A stretch of 64,000 nt of DNA, from the IMG/VR virus record IMGVR_UViG_3300020159_001814, positions 1 through 64,000 of that record; one strand, 5' to 3'. The notes below the pieces were generated by a model, which worked only from the letters and a program-made list of their open reading frames with translations, was not told the origin of the DNA and searched no databases. Position numbers and translations under genes: made by a program. Of the stretch, positions 1-5,430 are shown one piece after another. How positions within the stretch are numbered: the first letter of the stretch is position 1; every line of letters begins with the position of its first letter. Source of the stretch: a virus.

Positions 1-43
1 CTTGAACCACAATCAAGCACTCTGCCAACTGAGCTACATACAC
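1..43 (-). tRNA. tRNA-His (GTG), 3' end outside window
   Basis: Read on the minus strand there is a 7-nt acceptor half, TA at positions 8-9, a GCTC D-stem with AGTTGGCAG loop, and an anticodon stem-loop with loop TTGTGGT, giving anticodon GTG. A G precedes the acceptor, as expected for tRNA-His. The variable loop, T-arm and 3' acceptor lie before base 1. First member of a minus-strand tRNA cluster. Confidence 0.85.
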
Positions 44-51
44 CATGTAGT

Positions 52-119
52 ACCGATAAAGGGTATCGAACCCAATGACATCCAGGATATGAGCCCGGAC
101 CGAAAACCTTTTCTATCGG
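52..119 (-). tRNA. tRNA-Met-like (CAT), short D-arm
   Basis: Acceptor CCGATAG pairs with TTATCGG (one G-T pair). The anticodon arm is CCGGG-CTCATAT-CCTGG, anticodon CAT, and a TTCGATA T-loop is present. Only about 14 nt separate the acceptor and anticodon stems, too few for a normal D-arm, and the T-stem is weak. It may be a degenerate Met (or Ile-CAT) tRNA. Confidence 0.5.
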
Positions 120-126
120 CATGTTG

Positions 127-215
127 AGGAAAGCAGTGGTAACGATCCACAATCGGTTTCTCACCGATCACATTGTTTAGCAAACAAGTCCCGTCGCCTT
201 CAGGGATTACTTTCC
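127..215 (-). tRNA. tRNA-Ser (GCT)
   Basis: Acceptor GGAAAGT pairs with GCTTTCC, D-stem TCCC with GGGA. Anticodon loop TTGCTAA gives GCT. A long class II variable arm (ATCGG with CCGAT) and a T-arm with loop ATCGTTA follow. Length and long variable arm fit tRNA-Ser. Confidence 0.85.
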
Positions 216-220
216 ATTTG

Positions 221-293
221 TGTTCACGACGGGTTACGATCCCATTACCTCCGACGTATCAGATCGGCGCTCTACCAATTGAGCTACGTGAAC
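221..293 (-). tRNA. tRNA-Ile (GAT)
   Basis: Acceptor GTTCACG pairs with CGTGAAC, D-stem GCTC with GAGC. Anticodon arm CCGAT-CTGATAC-GTCGG gives GAT. The T-arm is ATGGG-ATCGTAA-CCCGT, with an A replacing the first T of the T-loop, as in the neighbouring Ser and Asn genes. Confidence 0.9.
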
Positions 294-299
294 TTATTG

Positions 300-372
300 C
301 GGACAAGGAAGGGTACGATCCTACAACCTATCGGTTAACAGCCGATTGCTCTACCAATTGAGCTACTTGTCC
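300..372 (-). tRNA. tRNA-Asn (GTT)
   Basis: Acceptor GGACAAG pairs with CTTGTCC, D-stem GCTC with GAGC. Anticodon arm ATCGG-CTGTTAA-CCGAT gives GTT. The T-loop ATCGTAC has the same leading A as the Ile gene. Confidence 0.92.
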
Positions 373-381
373 ATTTTGTTG

Positions 382-464
382 TGGGAGAGGAGGGACTCGA
401 ACCCCCAAGGTCTTACGACGACAGATTTACAGTCTGCTGAGCCAACCAATTGCTCAACTCTCCC
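382..464 (-). tRNA. tRNA-Tyr (GTA)
   Basis: Acceptor GGGAGAG pairs with CTCTCCC. Anticodon loop CTGTAAA gives GTA. There is a class II variable arm (GTCGTAAGAC) and a canonical TTCGAGT T-loop, as expected for bacterial tRNA-Tyr. Confidence 0.93.
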
Positions 465-475
465 AATTCAGGAAA

Positions 476-582
476 GGGGAAGATGGTTCAGTGGACATCC
501 CCTTTTATGATTGGCGTTACTATGACAGTTACAACTCCGATATAACCACGACTACTGACACGTTAACGTTATATCATTCCCC
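476..582. other. Structured spacer with nested inverted repeats in the tRNA cluster
   Basis: GGGGAA at 476-481 can pair with TTCCCC at 577-582, enclosing an 8-bp perfect inverted repeat GATATAAC (539-546) and GTTATATC (568-575). The 107-nt unit sits where a tRNA would be expected, but neither strand gives a complete D-arm, anticodon arm and T-arm. It could be a decayed tRNA or an unrelated small structured RNA. Confidence 0.4.
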
Positions 583-594
583 AATCAACCTTTG

Positions 595-668
595 TACACT
601 CTACAGGGATCGAACCTGTGACCTGTTGTATGTAAAACAACCGCTACTACCATCTGAGCTAAGAGTGT
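595..668 (-). tRNA. tRNA-Val (TAC)
   Basis: Acceptor ACACTCT pairs with AGAGTGT. Anticodon arm GTTGT-TTTACAT-ACAAC gives TAC. The T-arm has a canonical TTCGATC loop. Confidence 0.92.
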
Positions 669-739
669 GTGTTTTAGTTTCTTGGAACAAAGATAACCAT
701 TTTTTGGTATCTATCGTTCTTTTTTACTAAATTTTTTTG

Positions 740-814
740 TGATCCCGGTGAGTCTCGAACTCACGACCCCTCCATTAAAAGTGGAGTGCTCTAAACCAAC
801 TGAGCTACGAGATC
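740..814 (-). tRNA. tRNA-Lys (TTT)
   Basis: Acceptor GATCTCG pairs with CGGGATC, D-stem GCTC with GAGC. Anticodon arm CTCCA-CTTTTAA-TGGAG gives TTT. T-arm GTGAG-TTCGAGA-CTCAC is perfect. Confidence 0.95.
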
Positions 815-873
815 TTCTGTTTGTCATACTTGTCACTTTCCATAACACTTGTTTTTATTTGTTTATTTATTAG

Positions 874-946
874 TCTAAGTGACAGGGCTCGAACCTGCGG
901 CCTGAGAGTCCCAAACTCCCCGCTCTACCAACTGAGCTACACCTAG
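874..946 (-). tRNA. tRNA-Pro (TGG)
   Basis: Acceptor CTAGGTG pairs with CACTTAG. Anticodon arm GGGAG-TTTGGGA-CTCTC gives TGG. T-loop TTCGAGC is canonical. A proline tRNA fits the many Pro-Thr repeats in the tail genes of this window. Confidence 0.94.
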
Positions 947-957
947 TTATTTTTTGG

Positions 958-1043
958 AGGAAGAAGTAGGTGTCGATCCCAATACCCGCAAAGGTACCGC
1001 CCGTTTTCAAGACGGGGTCACAAGCCGTTGTGATTCATCTTCC
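958..1043 (-). tRNA. tRNA-Ser (TGA)
   Basis: Acceptor GGAAGA pairs with TCTTCC, D-stem TCAC with GTGA. Anticodon arm CCCGT-CTTGAAA-ACGGG gives TGA. The long variable arm is expected for Ser. It is the second serine tRNA of the cluster, and the downstream adhesins are rich in Ser. Confidence 0.88.
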
Positions 1044-1050
1044 TTATTGT

Positions 1051-1122
1051 TTTCCCCCAAGGGTTCGAACCTCGATTCCGTGGACCAAAACCACGTGTCC
1101 TGCCAAGTTAGACGAGGGGAAA
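1051..1122 (-). tRNA. tRNA-Gln (TTG)
   Basis: Acceptor TTTCCCC pairs with GGGGGAA. Anticodon arm CGTGG-TTTTGGT-CCACG gives TTG. T-loop TTCGAAC is canonical. Confidence 0.93.
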
Positions 1123-1163
1123 TTATGAAGCCAATATGTCAAAGAACTTTTTCTTTTTGTTTG

Positions 1164-1236
1164 AGGTTCCTATCAGGTTCGAACTGATGACTCCGGGTTA
1201 CAAAGCCGGGGTATTACCAAACTATACTAAGGAACC
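1164..1236 (-). tRNA. tRNA-Thr (TGT)
   Basis: Acceptor GGTTCCT pairs with AGGAACC, D-stem GTAT with ATAC. Anticodon loop TTTGTAA gives TGT. The top pair of the anticodon stem (31-39) is a C-C mismatch, so the loop is effectively enlarged. T-loop TTCGAAC is canonical. Confidence 0.88.
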
Positions 1237-1250
1237 GAATTTTTGGGTAT

Positions 1251-1280
1251 AAAAAAAACCCGAACTTTTTTGGTTCGGGT
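1251..1280 (-). terminator. Rho-independent terminator before the tRNA block
   Basis: ACCCGAAC (1258-1265) pairs with GTTCGGGT (1273-1280), followed on the minus strand by a run of eight T. It would end transcripts coming from the 36-codon ORF at 1315-1425. Confidence 0.85.
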
Positions 1281-1314
1281 CTTATATTTCTTTTATATTT
1301 TTAGTTAATCTTTA

Positions 1315-1425
1315 TCAACTCATAAATGAAAATGCCCTAACCTGCGACTTAAGCGTACGATACACATTGAACGACCACTGAATGCTCGGGTTACAAATGT
1401 TCATATGTCTGTTAGTTGTTTTCAT
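1315..1425 (-). CDS. Small ORF, 36 aa, unknown
   Basis: A 37-codon frame starting MKTTNRHMNICNPSIQWSFN with ATG preceded by an A-rich stretch and no Shine-Dalgarno sequence. It has its own Bacteroidota-type promoter about 45 bp upstream and a strong terminator 35 bp downstream, so a short dedicated transcript is likely. The transcript could equally act as a small RNA; the base composition is less AT-rich than most genes here. No family recognised. Confidence 0.45.
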   Translation of the reverse strand: MKTTNRHMNICNPSIQWSFNVYRTLKSQVRAFSFMS

Positions 1426-1470
1426 CTTGTTATAAATATATCGTTATTGTTAAAAGTTTTAATTATTGTA

Positions 1471-1500
1471 CAAATTTAGTTATTTTTTTCTATTTGACAA
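1471..1500 (-). promoter_or_regulatory. Bacteroidota-type promoter
   Basis: On the minus strand TTG (1498-1500), a 19-bp spacer, then TAAATTTG (1471-1478), matching the Bacteroidota -33 TTG and -7 TAnnTTTG elements. It points toward the 36-aa ORF at 1315-1425. Confidence 0.6.
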
Positions 1501-1533
1501 GTGTTTTTGTTATTTATTTTTAAATATTCTTCT

Positions 1534-1562
1534 TGTTCTTCCTCCAATCTACGTAAAAACAC
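1534..1562 (-). repeat. 29-bp direct repeat, copy 1
   Basis: Identical to 1665-1693. On the minus strand both copies can encode VFLRRLEEEQE in frame. This copy lacks a clear start codon and looks like a broken duplicate of the 41-aa ORF at 1625-1750. Confidence 0.75.
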
Positions 1563-1624
1563 AACATAATGTGATTTTAACTAAAAAAATATAATTAATG
1601 TTTGAGTATTATTTAAAAACCACA

Positions 1625-1750
1625 CTATAGTATGGTTTTCTCGTCATTTTTTTCAATATTTTCCTGTTCTTCCTCCAATCTACGTAAAAACACGTAATAG
1701 TCTTCAGAATTTATAAATTCTTCATGTATTGTTTGGTGTATATCTTCCAT
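1625..1750 (-). CDS. Small ORF, 41 aa, unknown
   Basis: ATG at 1748-1750, stop TAG at 1625-1627. The product begins MEDIHQTIHEEFINSEDYYV and is charged and probably helical, with the core VFLRRLEEEQE. The start is preceded by AAAATT, typical for this phage. The core is duplicated at 1534-1562. It lies between tRNA-Arg and the 36-aa ORF and may be transcribed with tRNA-Arg. No family recognised. Confidence 0.5.
   Translation of the reverse strand: MEDIHQTIHEEFINSEDYYVFLRRLEEEQENIEKNDEKTIL
1665..1693 (-). repeat. 29-bp direct repeat, copy 2
   Basis: Perfect copy of 1534-1562, here inside the intact 41-aa ORF. The copies are 131 bp apart. Confidence 0.75.
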
Positions 1751-1760
1751 AATTTTAAAG

Positions 1761-1838
1761 TGGTGATCCCGGAAGGATTCGAACCTTCAACCCTCGCCTT
1801 AGAAGGGCGATGCTCTAATCCAATTGAGCTACGGGACC
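1761..1838 (-). tRNA. tRNA-Arg (TCT), CCA encoded
   Basis: Acceptor GGTCCCG pairs with CGGGATC. Anticodon arm TCGCC-CTTCTAA-GGCGA gives TCT. T-arm GAAGG-TTCGAAT-CCTTC is perfect. The sequence continues A-CCA, so the 3' CCA is encoded, unlike the other tRNAs in the cluster. Confidence 0.95.
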
Positions 1839-1844
1839 ATATTA

Positions 1845-1997
1845 TTAAATCTTTTTTACCTCATAAACGTGACCTGAGTCTGAGTTGGTTTGAAATATAT
1901 CTTTCATTAACTCTGCTTCTGAAAGTGTTTCAAACTCCCATATTTCGCCTTGGGTATTTAATAAAACGACAGGTACTCTTTTTTTATTGTCCTGCAT
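1845..1997 (-). CDS. Hypothetical protein, 50 aa
   Basis: I chose the ATG at 1995-1997 (product begins MQDNKKRVPVVLLN). Longer in-frame starts exist, but they run into the promoter at 2039-2046. The gene is immediately upstream of tRNA-Arg and reads toward it. No domain recognised; the C-terminal half (SDSGHVYEVKK) is polar. Promoter and upstream terminator suggest it is a separate early-type unit. Confidence 0.65.
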   Translation of the reverse strand: MQDNKKRVPVVLLNTQGEIWEFETLSEAELMKDIFQTNSDSGHVYEVKKI

Positions 1998-2038
1998 TTT
2001 AACTTGTTTAATTATTAAAAACATATTCTTTTTTTTTA

Positions 2039-2069
2039 CAAATATAATAAATAAAAAACCCCCAGTCAA
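2039..2069 (-). promoter_or_regulatory. Bacteroidota-type promoter
   Basis: On the minus strand TATTGAC with TTG at 2067-2069, a 20-bp spacer, then TATATTTG at 2039-2046. This is a close match to TTTG-N(19-21)-TAnnTTTG. It overlaps the terminator of the upstream gene and drives 1845-1997. Confidence 0.7.
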
Positions 2070-2084
2070 TAAAGAAAGGGGGTT
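2053..2084 (-). terminator. Rho-independent terminator
   Basis: AACCCCC (2057-2063) pairs with GGGGGTT (2078-2084), and the minus strand continues with six T. It ends the 2103-2402 transcript. Confidence 0.85.
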
Positions 2085-2102
2085 AATTTTAGTTAGTTGT
2101 AT

Positions 2103-2402
2103 TTATCTACCAATAATTAAATCATCAAAATCTATATTGCTTGAACCCTTTATTTGTCCTTCAATGTCATCGTACATATATGACTTAACAACCGCAGTTA
2201 TTGACTGTTCTGATTGAGCGATTTTTGTTTCCATCCAATCTTCAAGTTCTTCACCTTCTTCCATCATTTCCCACATCTTATATGCTAACGTTGCAATGGT
2301 AAACAATTGTTGTTTTGCCATATAAGAACCATCATGATCGTTTTCTTTTAGAATCCTGACCATTTTTTCTAATTGTTTTTCTGTTATAATAATTTTACCC
2401 AT
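2103..2402 (-). CDS. Hypothetical protein with capsid-targeting-like N-terminus, 99 aa
   Basis: Start chosen at the seventh codon of the open frame (ATG 2400-2402), because the product then begins MGKIIITEKQLEKMVRILKE, matching the KIIITE start of the DHH protein at 5784-7295. The N-terminal 20 residues form a likely amphipathic helix ending in L-K-E, as in T4 internal-protein targeting peptides cleaved by the prohead protease. The rest is helical and acidic (EEGEELEDWMETK). Downstream terminator at 2053-2084. Function unknown; a packaged or core protein is an inference. Confidence 0.75.
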   Translation of the reverse strand: MGKIIITEKQLEKMVRILKENDHDGSYMAKQQLFTIATLAYKMWEMMEEGEELEDWMETKIAQSEQSITAVVKSYMYDDIEGQIKGSSNIDFDDLIIGR

Positions 2403-2413
2403 AATTTTAAATT

Positions 2414-2782
2414 TTACCAAGTTCTACAAGCCCAATATCTTGGTTTCCATCTTGGGCCAGGGTTGTCACAGTTATGTCTTGCCCTAAACGATTTTCTTCT
2501 TTCAGGGTTATTTTTTTTGATGGTCATTCGTTTACCTTTTGCAGATTTACCACCAAAACCAAAGTTTACTTTAACAACCTTTCCTTTGTCGTTTTTAACA
2601 TAAACTTTAAATTTTTTAATGTCACCTTGCATTATTTTACCAAGTTGTACTTTTCTTCCTTGGTACTCGGCTTCAGTTAAAAAATTAACTTCTTCTACTG
2701 AACCATATATGTCTTCATATAATTTTTTATTACCGAAGAATTCTTCTTTTAAAACTTTTTTTATGATTTCATTAATATTCAT
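2414..2782 (-). CDS. Probable virion protein with RARHNC-type C-terminus, 122 aa
   Basis: Start at ATG 2780-2782, directly after a TATTTATT motif. The N-terminus MNINEIIKKVLKEEFFGNK is a basic helix ending in L-K-E. Residues from about 60 to the end (KKFKVYVKNDKGKVVKVNFG, then RRKSFRARHNC and a WACRTW end) resemble a small C-terminal domain I recall from many marine phage proteins near head genes; its function is unknown to me. Cys and Trp residues may bind metal. The gene ends 11 bp before the start of 2103-2402, so the two are probably co-transcribed. Confidence 0.8.
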   Translation of the reverse strand: MNINEIIKKVLKEEFFGNKKLYEDIYGSVEEVNFLTEAEYQGRKVQLGKIMQGDIKKFKVYVKNDKGKVVKVNFGFGGKSAKGKRMTIKKNNPERRKSFRARHNCDNPGPRWKPRYWACRTW

Positions 2783-2785
2783 ATT

Positions 2786-2793
2786 AATAAATA
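2786..2793 (-). promoter_or_regulatory. TATTTATT upstream motif
   Basis: Coding strand GATATTTATTAATATG: the motif lies 3 bp before the start codon of 2414-2782. One of a recurrent set (see findings). Confidence 0.45.
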
Positions 2794-2803
2794 TCACGTA
2801 CAT

Positions 2804-2830
2804 AAAAAAAGGTGGAATTTCTTCCACCTT
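2804..2830 (-). terminator. Rho-independent terminator
   Basis: AAGGTGGAA (2809-2817) pairs perfectly with TTCCACCTT (2822-2830) around a 4-nt loop, followed by seven T on the minus strand. It ends the 2895-3161 transcript. Confidence 0.9.
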
Positions 2831-2836
2831 CTAGGG

Positions 2837-2891
2837 TCGATCACGGATTGTGATTCGAACTACCACCACTTTGTTTTATAGAGAAACAAAG
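2837..2891 (-). other. Two stable hairpins in the 3' UTR of 2895-3161
   Basis: Between the stop codon and the terminator lie an 8-bp stem CTTTGTTT/AAACAAAG (2869-2891, 7-nt loop CTCTATA on the RNA) and a bulged 8-bp stem (2837-2858). With the terminator this makes three consecutive hairpins. The first looks like an anticodon arm, but there is no D-arm or acceptor, so it is not a tRNA. Confidence 0.6.
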
Positions 2892-2894
2892 AAA

Positions 2895-3161
2895 CTACCC
2901 CTCTAACTTGGATTTTGCAACTACAACTTCAGCCATTGATACCTCCTTTGCTAGACCAATTACCATACACTCTTTTAGCATTTCTGCCGGTACGTGAATC
3001 AAAAAATCCTTTCCGTTGAACGTTGATAGGTTTTGGTTCAACTCGATAGAAGCGTGAACCATTTTCAAGAATAACTTGAACTGAACCTCATCCATAAAAG
3101 TTTCGTTTAGGACTTCCCCGTATTTAGGGTGAACTATCGTTACGTGTTTTAGTGTTGCCAT
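2895..3161 (-). CDS. Hypothetical protein, 88 aa
   Basis: Begins MATLKHVTIVHPKYGEVLNE. Codons are richer in G and C than in neighbouring genes, as in the 48-aa gene at 4706-4852, which may mean high expression. Followed by an unusual 3' UTR with two hairpins and a strong terminator. No family recognised. It looks like a small, highly expressed early protein. Confidence 0.75.
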   Translation of the reverse strand: MATLKHVTIVHPKYGEVLNETFMDEVQFKLFLKMVHASIELNQNLSTFNGKDFLIHVPAEMLKECMVIGLAKEVSMAEVVVAKSKLEG

Positions 3162-3198
3162 ATCTTTGATTTATGTAAAAGTAATATTTTTTTTTTAA

Positions 3199-3612
3199 TT
3201 ATCCAATAGTCTTGTATTCAATTTTTGAAATTGTAATGTTCATGTCACGATTATCGATTCCAAAATATTTTATTTCTTGTGTTATCGCCCCTAAAATCGC
3301 ACTTCTATAGTATCTGTTATATCTTTTAGCATTTCTCTGACAGTAGTCATTACCAATATACCAACCAGTATTACGCATATCAACAATAACGTCCACCTCA
3401 TAAACATATTGCTCTTGGTTATTGGAGTATCTAGTACGTCTGTGTAGATACTTTCTAACTGATTTAATTTTAATAGCTGAGTTATTTAGATCACTGTCCA
3501 AGTAGTAACCATCGTTTTGCAATGGTGTAATTAACATATTTTTAGTCAGTTTTTTAATACCTTTAATGTGTTTGTCTAAAATTGCCTTTCCTATTTTGTC
3601 GTTGTTTTCCAT
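3199..3612 (-). CDS. Hypothetical protein, 137 aa
   Basis: Begins MENNDKIGKAILDKHIKGIK. The middle contains YLHRRTRYSNNQEQYVYEVD and a beta-rich stretch, rich in Arg and Tyr. A Bacteroidota-type promoter lies directly before the start codon, so the mRNA has almost no leader. No family recognised. Confidence 0.75.
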   Translation of the reverse strand: MENNDKIGKAILDKHIKGIKKLTKNMLITPLQNDGYYLDSDLNNSAIKIKSVRKYLHRRTRYSNNQEQYVYEVDVIVDMRNTGWYIGNDYCQRNAKRYNRYYRSAILGAITQEIKYFGIDNRDMNITISKIEYKTIG

Positions 3613-3616
3613 ACAT

Positions 3617-3647
3617 CAAAGATAGAAAAAAAAATTTAATGCACAAA
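3617..3647 (-). promoter_or_regulatory. Bacteroidota-type promoter
   Basis: TTTG (3644-3647), a 19-bp spacer, and TATCTTTG (3617-3624) on the minus strand, 4 bp before the ATG of 3199-3612. The expected start site is at or next to the start codon. Confidence 0.7.
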
Positions 3648-3679
3648 AAAAATGGATGTAAAATTTTATCTACATCCAT
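3645..3679 (-). terminator. Terminator of the giant RNA
   Basis: ATGGATGTA (3652-3660) pairs perfectly with TACATCCAT (3671-3679), followed on the minus strand by a run of T. It lies directly upstream of the 3199-3612 promoter and ends whatever is transcribed from 4657-4687. Confidence 0.85.
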
Positions 3680-4650
3680 CAATTTTTTTCCTTATAAGAT
3701 TTTAAACCTAAAAATAAAAACCTGAGATTACAGTTTTTTGTGAGAACCTTTAGAGTCATTATTGTTTCTACTCTTATCCACTTCCTTTTGAGAAGTATTC
3801 CTCAGTGACGATTATTTAGGTGAATCACTCCTTAAGGTATCAATTACTCTCTCATTACTCAACTCTCTTCGAGGATGCCTCCCCAACTATTCCTTGCGGG
3901 ATTAGAGGTTTTTGGTAAGAATGTAGTTCAACTTGCGGTATCACTACGCAACGAACAGCTCGTTACTATGTAGTCACCTTTCATTGACACCTGACGGACA
4001 CTTTTGCTTTCTAGTTATAAATGTTACCTTATTAACATAAAAGTTTTTGTGTCGTGGATTGTCGAAGTAGTGGTCCGTCTTTCAGCTTCGTTATCTTTTG
4101 AACAACGAAATACCAAACTACTCCGTGAAATGTCCCCATTTCCATATTTCAAGACTACTTCGAGATCTAACCCTTGGTGGGGTTCAATCAAGGTTAGTAA
4201 CAGCACCACCTGTACACCAACATACCTTTCGGTTTTAAGTATCCTATCTTATTGGAACACGCAATAATAAAATTGGATAATCTTATTTTTTGCAATATTC
4301 CTACGGGTTATTCCTATTAGTGTTCCCACTTCAAACTGACAACCCACATTGCCAGTTCGTCTAACCACTTTCCCTACAGCGTTGCCCTCGGTACTAAAGG
4401 TTAAACGGTATCCCGCTTGTGTACTCGATCTCGACAAATCCGAAGATTCACCAAGACGCAAATCAGTTACACTTCTGACTCACTTTATCCCACTTTCGTG
4501 GTTTATTTTAATGGACCATACACGGCCCAATGACTTAATTTAGTTTCACACATAAAGAAAGGGAGGTGTTAATTCGCTTCTTTTTAATTGTGACGACCGT
4601 TTCAGTCGGATTTAGATTTTCAAAGAACGTTTCAGGACTTTTCCTGATTT
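3650..4650 (-). ncRNA. Candidate giant structured non-coding RNA, about 1 kb
   Basis: About 1.05 kb without a convincing gene on either strand, with more G and C than its surroundings, a promoter at the right end and a terminator at the left end. On the minus strand many helices are visible: a 9-bp stem AACTGGCAA/TTGTCAGTT (4334-4342 with 4349-4357); a 10-bp long-range stem (4062-4071 with 4154-4163) enclosing a 6-bp hairpin (4087-4092 with 4104-4109); ATGTTA/TAACAT at 4021-4038; AACGA/TCGTT at 3950-3964; and two GAAA tetraloop hairpins, ACCGAAAGGT and CCACGAAAGTGG. Size, ornate folding, phage context and closeness to tRNAs recall the GOLLD and ROOL classes, but I could not match their consensus. 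It is not RNase P, tmRNA or rRNA by inspection. Confidence 0.7.
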
Positions 4651-4656
4651 GTTTTA

Positions 4657-4687
4657 CAAAGTTAAGTCTTTTTTTTCAATTAGACAA
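4657..4687 (-). promoter_or_regulatory. Promoter of the giant RNA
   Basis: TTG (4685-4687), a 20-bp spacer and TAACTTTG (4657-4664) on the minus strand. The start would be near 4650. The first RNA element would be the hairpin TCAGGA/TCCTGA near 4632-4647. Confidence 0.65.
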
Positions 4688-4705
4688 GTACCTTGTGAAC
4701 TTTTT

Positions 4706-4852
4706 TTAAACTTTTTCTACGTAGACTTCGTAAGTCCCGTATTTGTTAGCTTGAGCAGTAGCAAACTCACCGTTAGGTGTGTAAAACTTCTCCCCTTTTG
4801 CTCCGTAGTAGTAGTACATTACGTTCTCAACTACTTCAGTGTTTTCACCCAT
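4706..4852 (-). CDS. Small protein, 48 aa
   Basis: ATG 4850-4852, stop TAA 4706-4708. The product begins MGENTEVVENVMYYYYGAKG and ends YEVYVEKV. Codons are unusually rich in GAG, AAG and GTA for this genome. It has a textbook Bacteroidota promoter with TTTG, 20 bp and TAGATTTG, and a 6-bp inverted repeat (4889-4894 with 4901-4906) in the leader. Together this makes a real, well-expressed small gene likely. No family recognised. Confidence 0.8.
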   Translation of the reverse strand: MGENTEVVENVMYYYYGAKGEKFYTPNGEFATAQANKYGTYEVYVEKV

Positions 4853-4888
4853 TTTTTTTGAGTTTAAAGGTTAATATTTCAATTTATT

Positions 4889-4906
4889 ATTAGGTCGTTT
4901 CCTAAT
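4889..4906 (-). promoter_or_regulatory. Inverted repeat in leader of the 48-aa gene
   Basis: ATTAGG-TCGTTT-CCTAAT lies just downstream of the -7 element at 4914-4921. It could be an operator or a 5' mRNA hairpin. Confidence 0.4.
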
Positions 4907-4913
4907 TGTTTTA

Positions 4914-4945
4914 CAAATCTAATATAATTAAATTGTTTTGTCAAA
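4914..4945 (-). promoter_or_regulatory. Bacteroidota-type promoter
   Basis: TTTG (4942-4945), a 20-bp spacer and TAGATTTG (4914-4921) on the minus strand; one of the clearest matches in the window. Drives 4706-4852. Confidence 0.75.
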
Positions 4946-5011
4946 CGTTAAAATAAAAAAATTTGAATTTTTTACGGAAGTAAATATAAATATATCTTAA
5001 TATTTCAAAAA

Positions 5012-5419
5012 TCATATTTTTTTATAAAAAATTTGAAGTTTTTTGTTCTTTTTATAATATGTAACGTCAAACTTATCCCAAAAAAATTTAGAATCATTAT
5101 TTTCTAAAAACCTATAAGCTAAAAAATAATCTATTTTCATTTTTTTATAAATTTTGAATGTTTCATCAATTAGTAGTTTACCATACCCCATTCTTCTGTA
5201 TTTTTCTTTAGTAACGACATTTGTGGTGATTAAACAATTTTTATAATTAAATAAAATATCTTCGTTTAATAATTCAGCAAAATCTGATTGTATAATATCA
5301 ATAAATTCATAATTAGTTAAATTTAAAGAACAAATTTTTTCTTCATTATAAACATATACTTCTAACCCCTGTGGTGTGTTAATATCACCAGAAACACCTA
5401 AATTATATTTTAATGACAT
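5012..5419 (-). CDS. GNAT-family acetyltransferase-like protein, 135 aa
   Basis: Residues 65-90 (NVVTKEKYRRMGYGKLLIDE) fit GNAT motif A: a beta strand, then R-R-M-G-Y-G, the acetyl-CoA pyrophosphate-binding loop, then a helix. The following YFLAYRFLENNDSKFFWDKF resembles motif B with the usual N and F residues. It would transfer an acetyl group to an amine; the substrate is unknown. Length is close to the family minimum of about 140. Divergent from the DUF192 gene, sharing an 11-bp start region. Confidence 0.75.
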   Translation of the reverse strand: MSLKYNLGVSGDINTPQGLEVYVYNEEKICSLNLTNYEFIDIIQSDFAELLNEDILFNYKNCLITTNVVTKEKYRRMGYGKLLIDETFKIYKKMKIDYFLAYRFLENNDSKFFWDKFDVTYYKKNKKLQIFYKKI

Positions 5420-5426
5420 ATTTATA
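5419..5426 (+). promoter_or_regulatory. TATTTATA upstream motif
   Basis: Coding strand TATTTATATTATATG: the motif is 4 bp before the ATG of the plus-strand gene at 5431. It is the plus-strand example showing that the motif follows gene orientation. Confidence 0.45.
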
Positions 5427-5430
5427 TTAT

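Noticed and set aside
2837-2891. Amber suppressor tRNA with anticodon CTA
   Set aside because: An anticodon-like arm with loop CTCTATA is present, but no D-arm, no acceptor pairing and no space for them after the stop codon of 2895-3161.
4004-4461. Short ORFs on both strands (62-87 codons) in the gene-free stretch
   Set aside because: They lack this phage's start context, have unusual composition, overlap each other and cut across strong RNA helices. They are explained better by a non-coding RNA.
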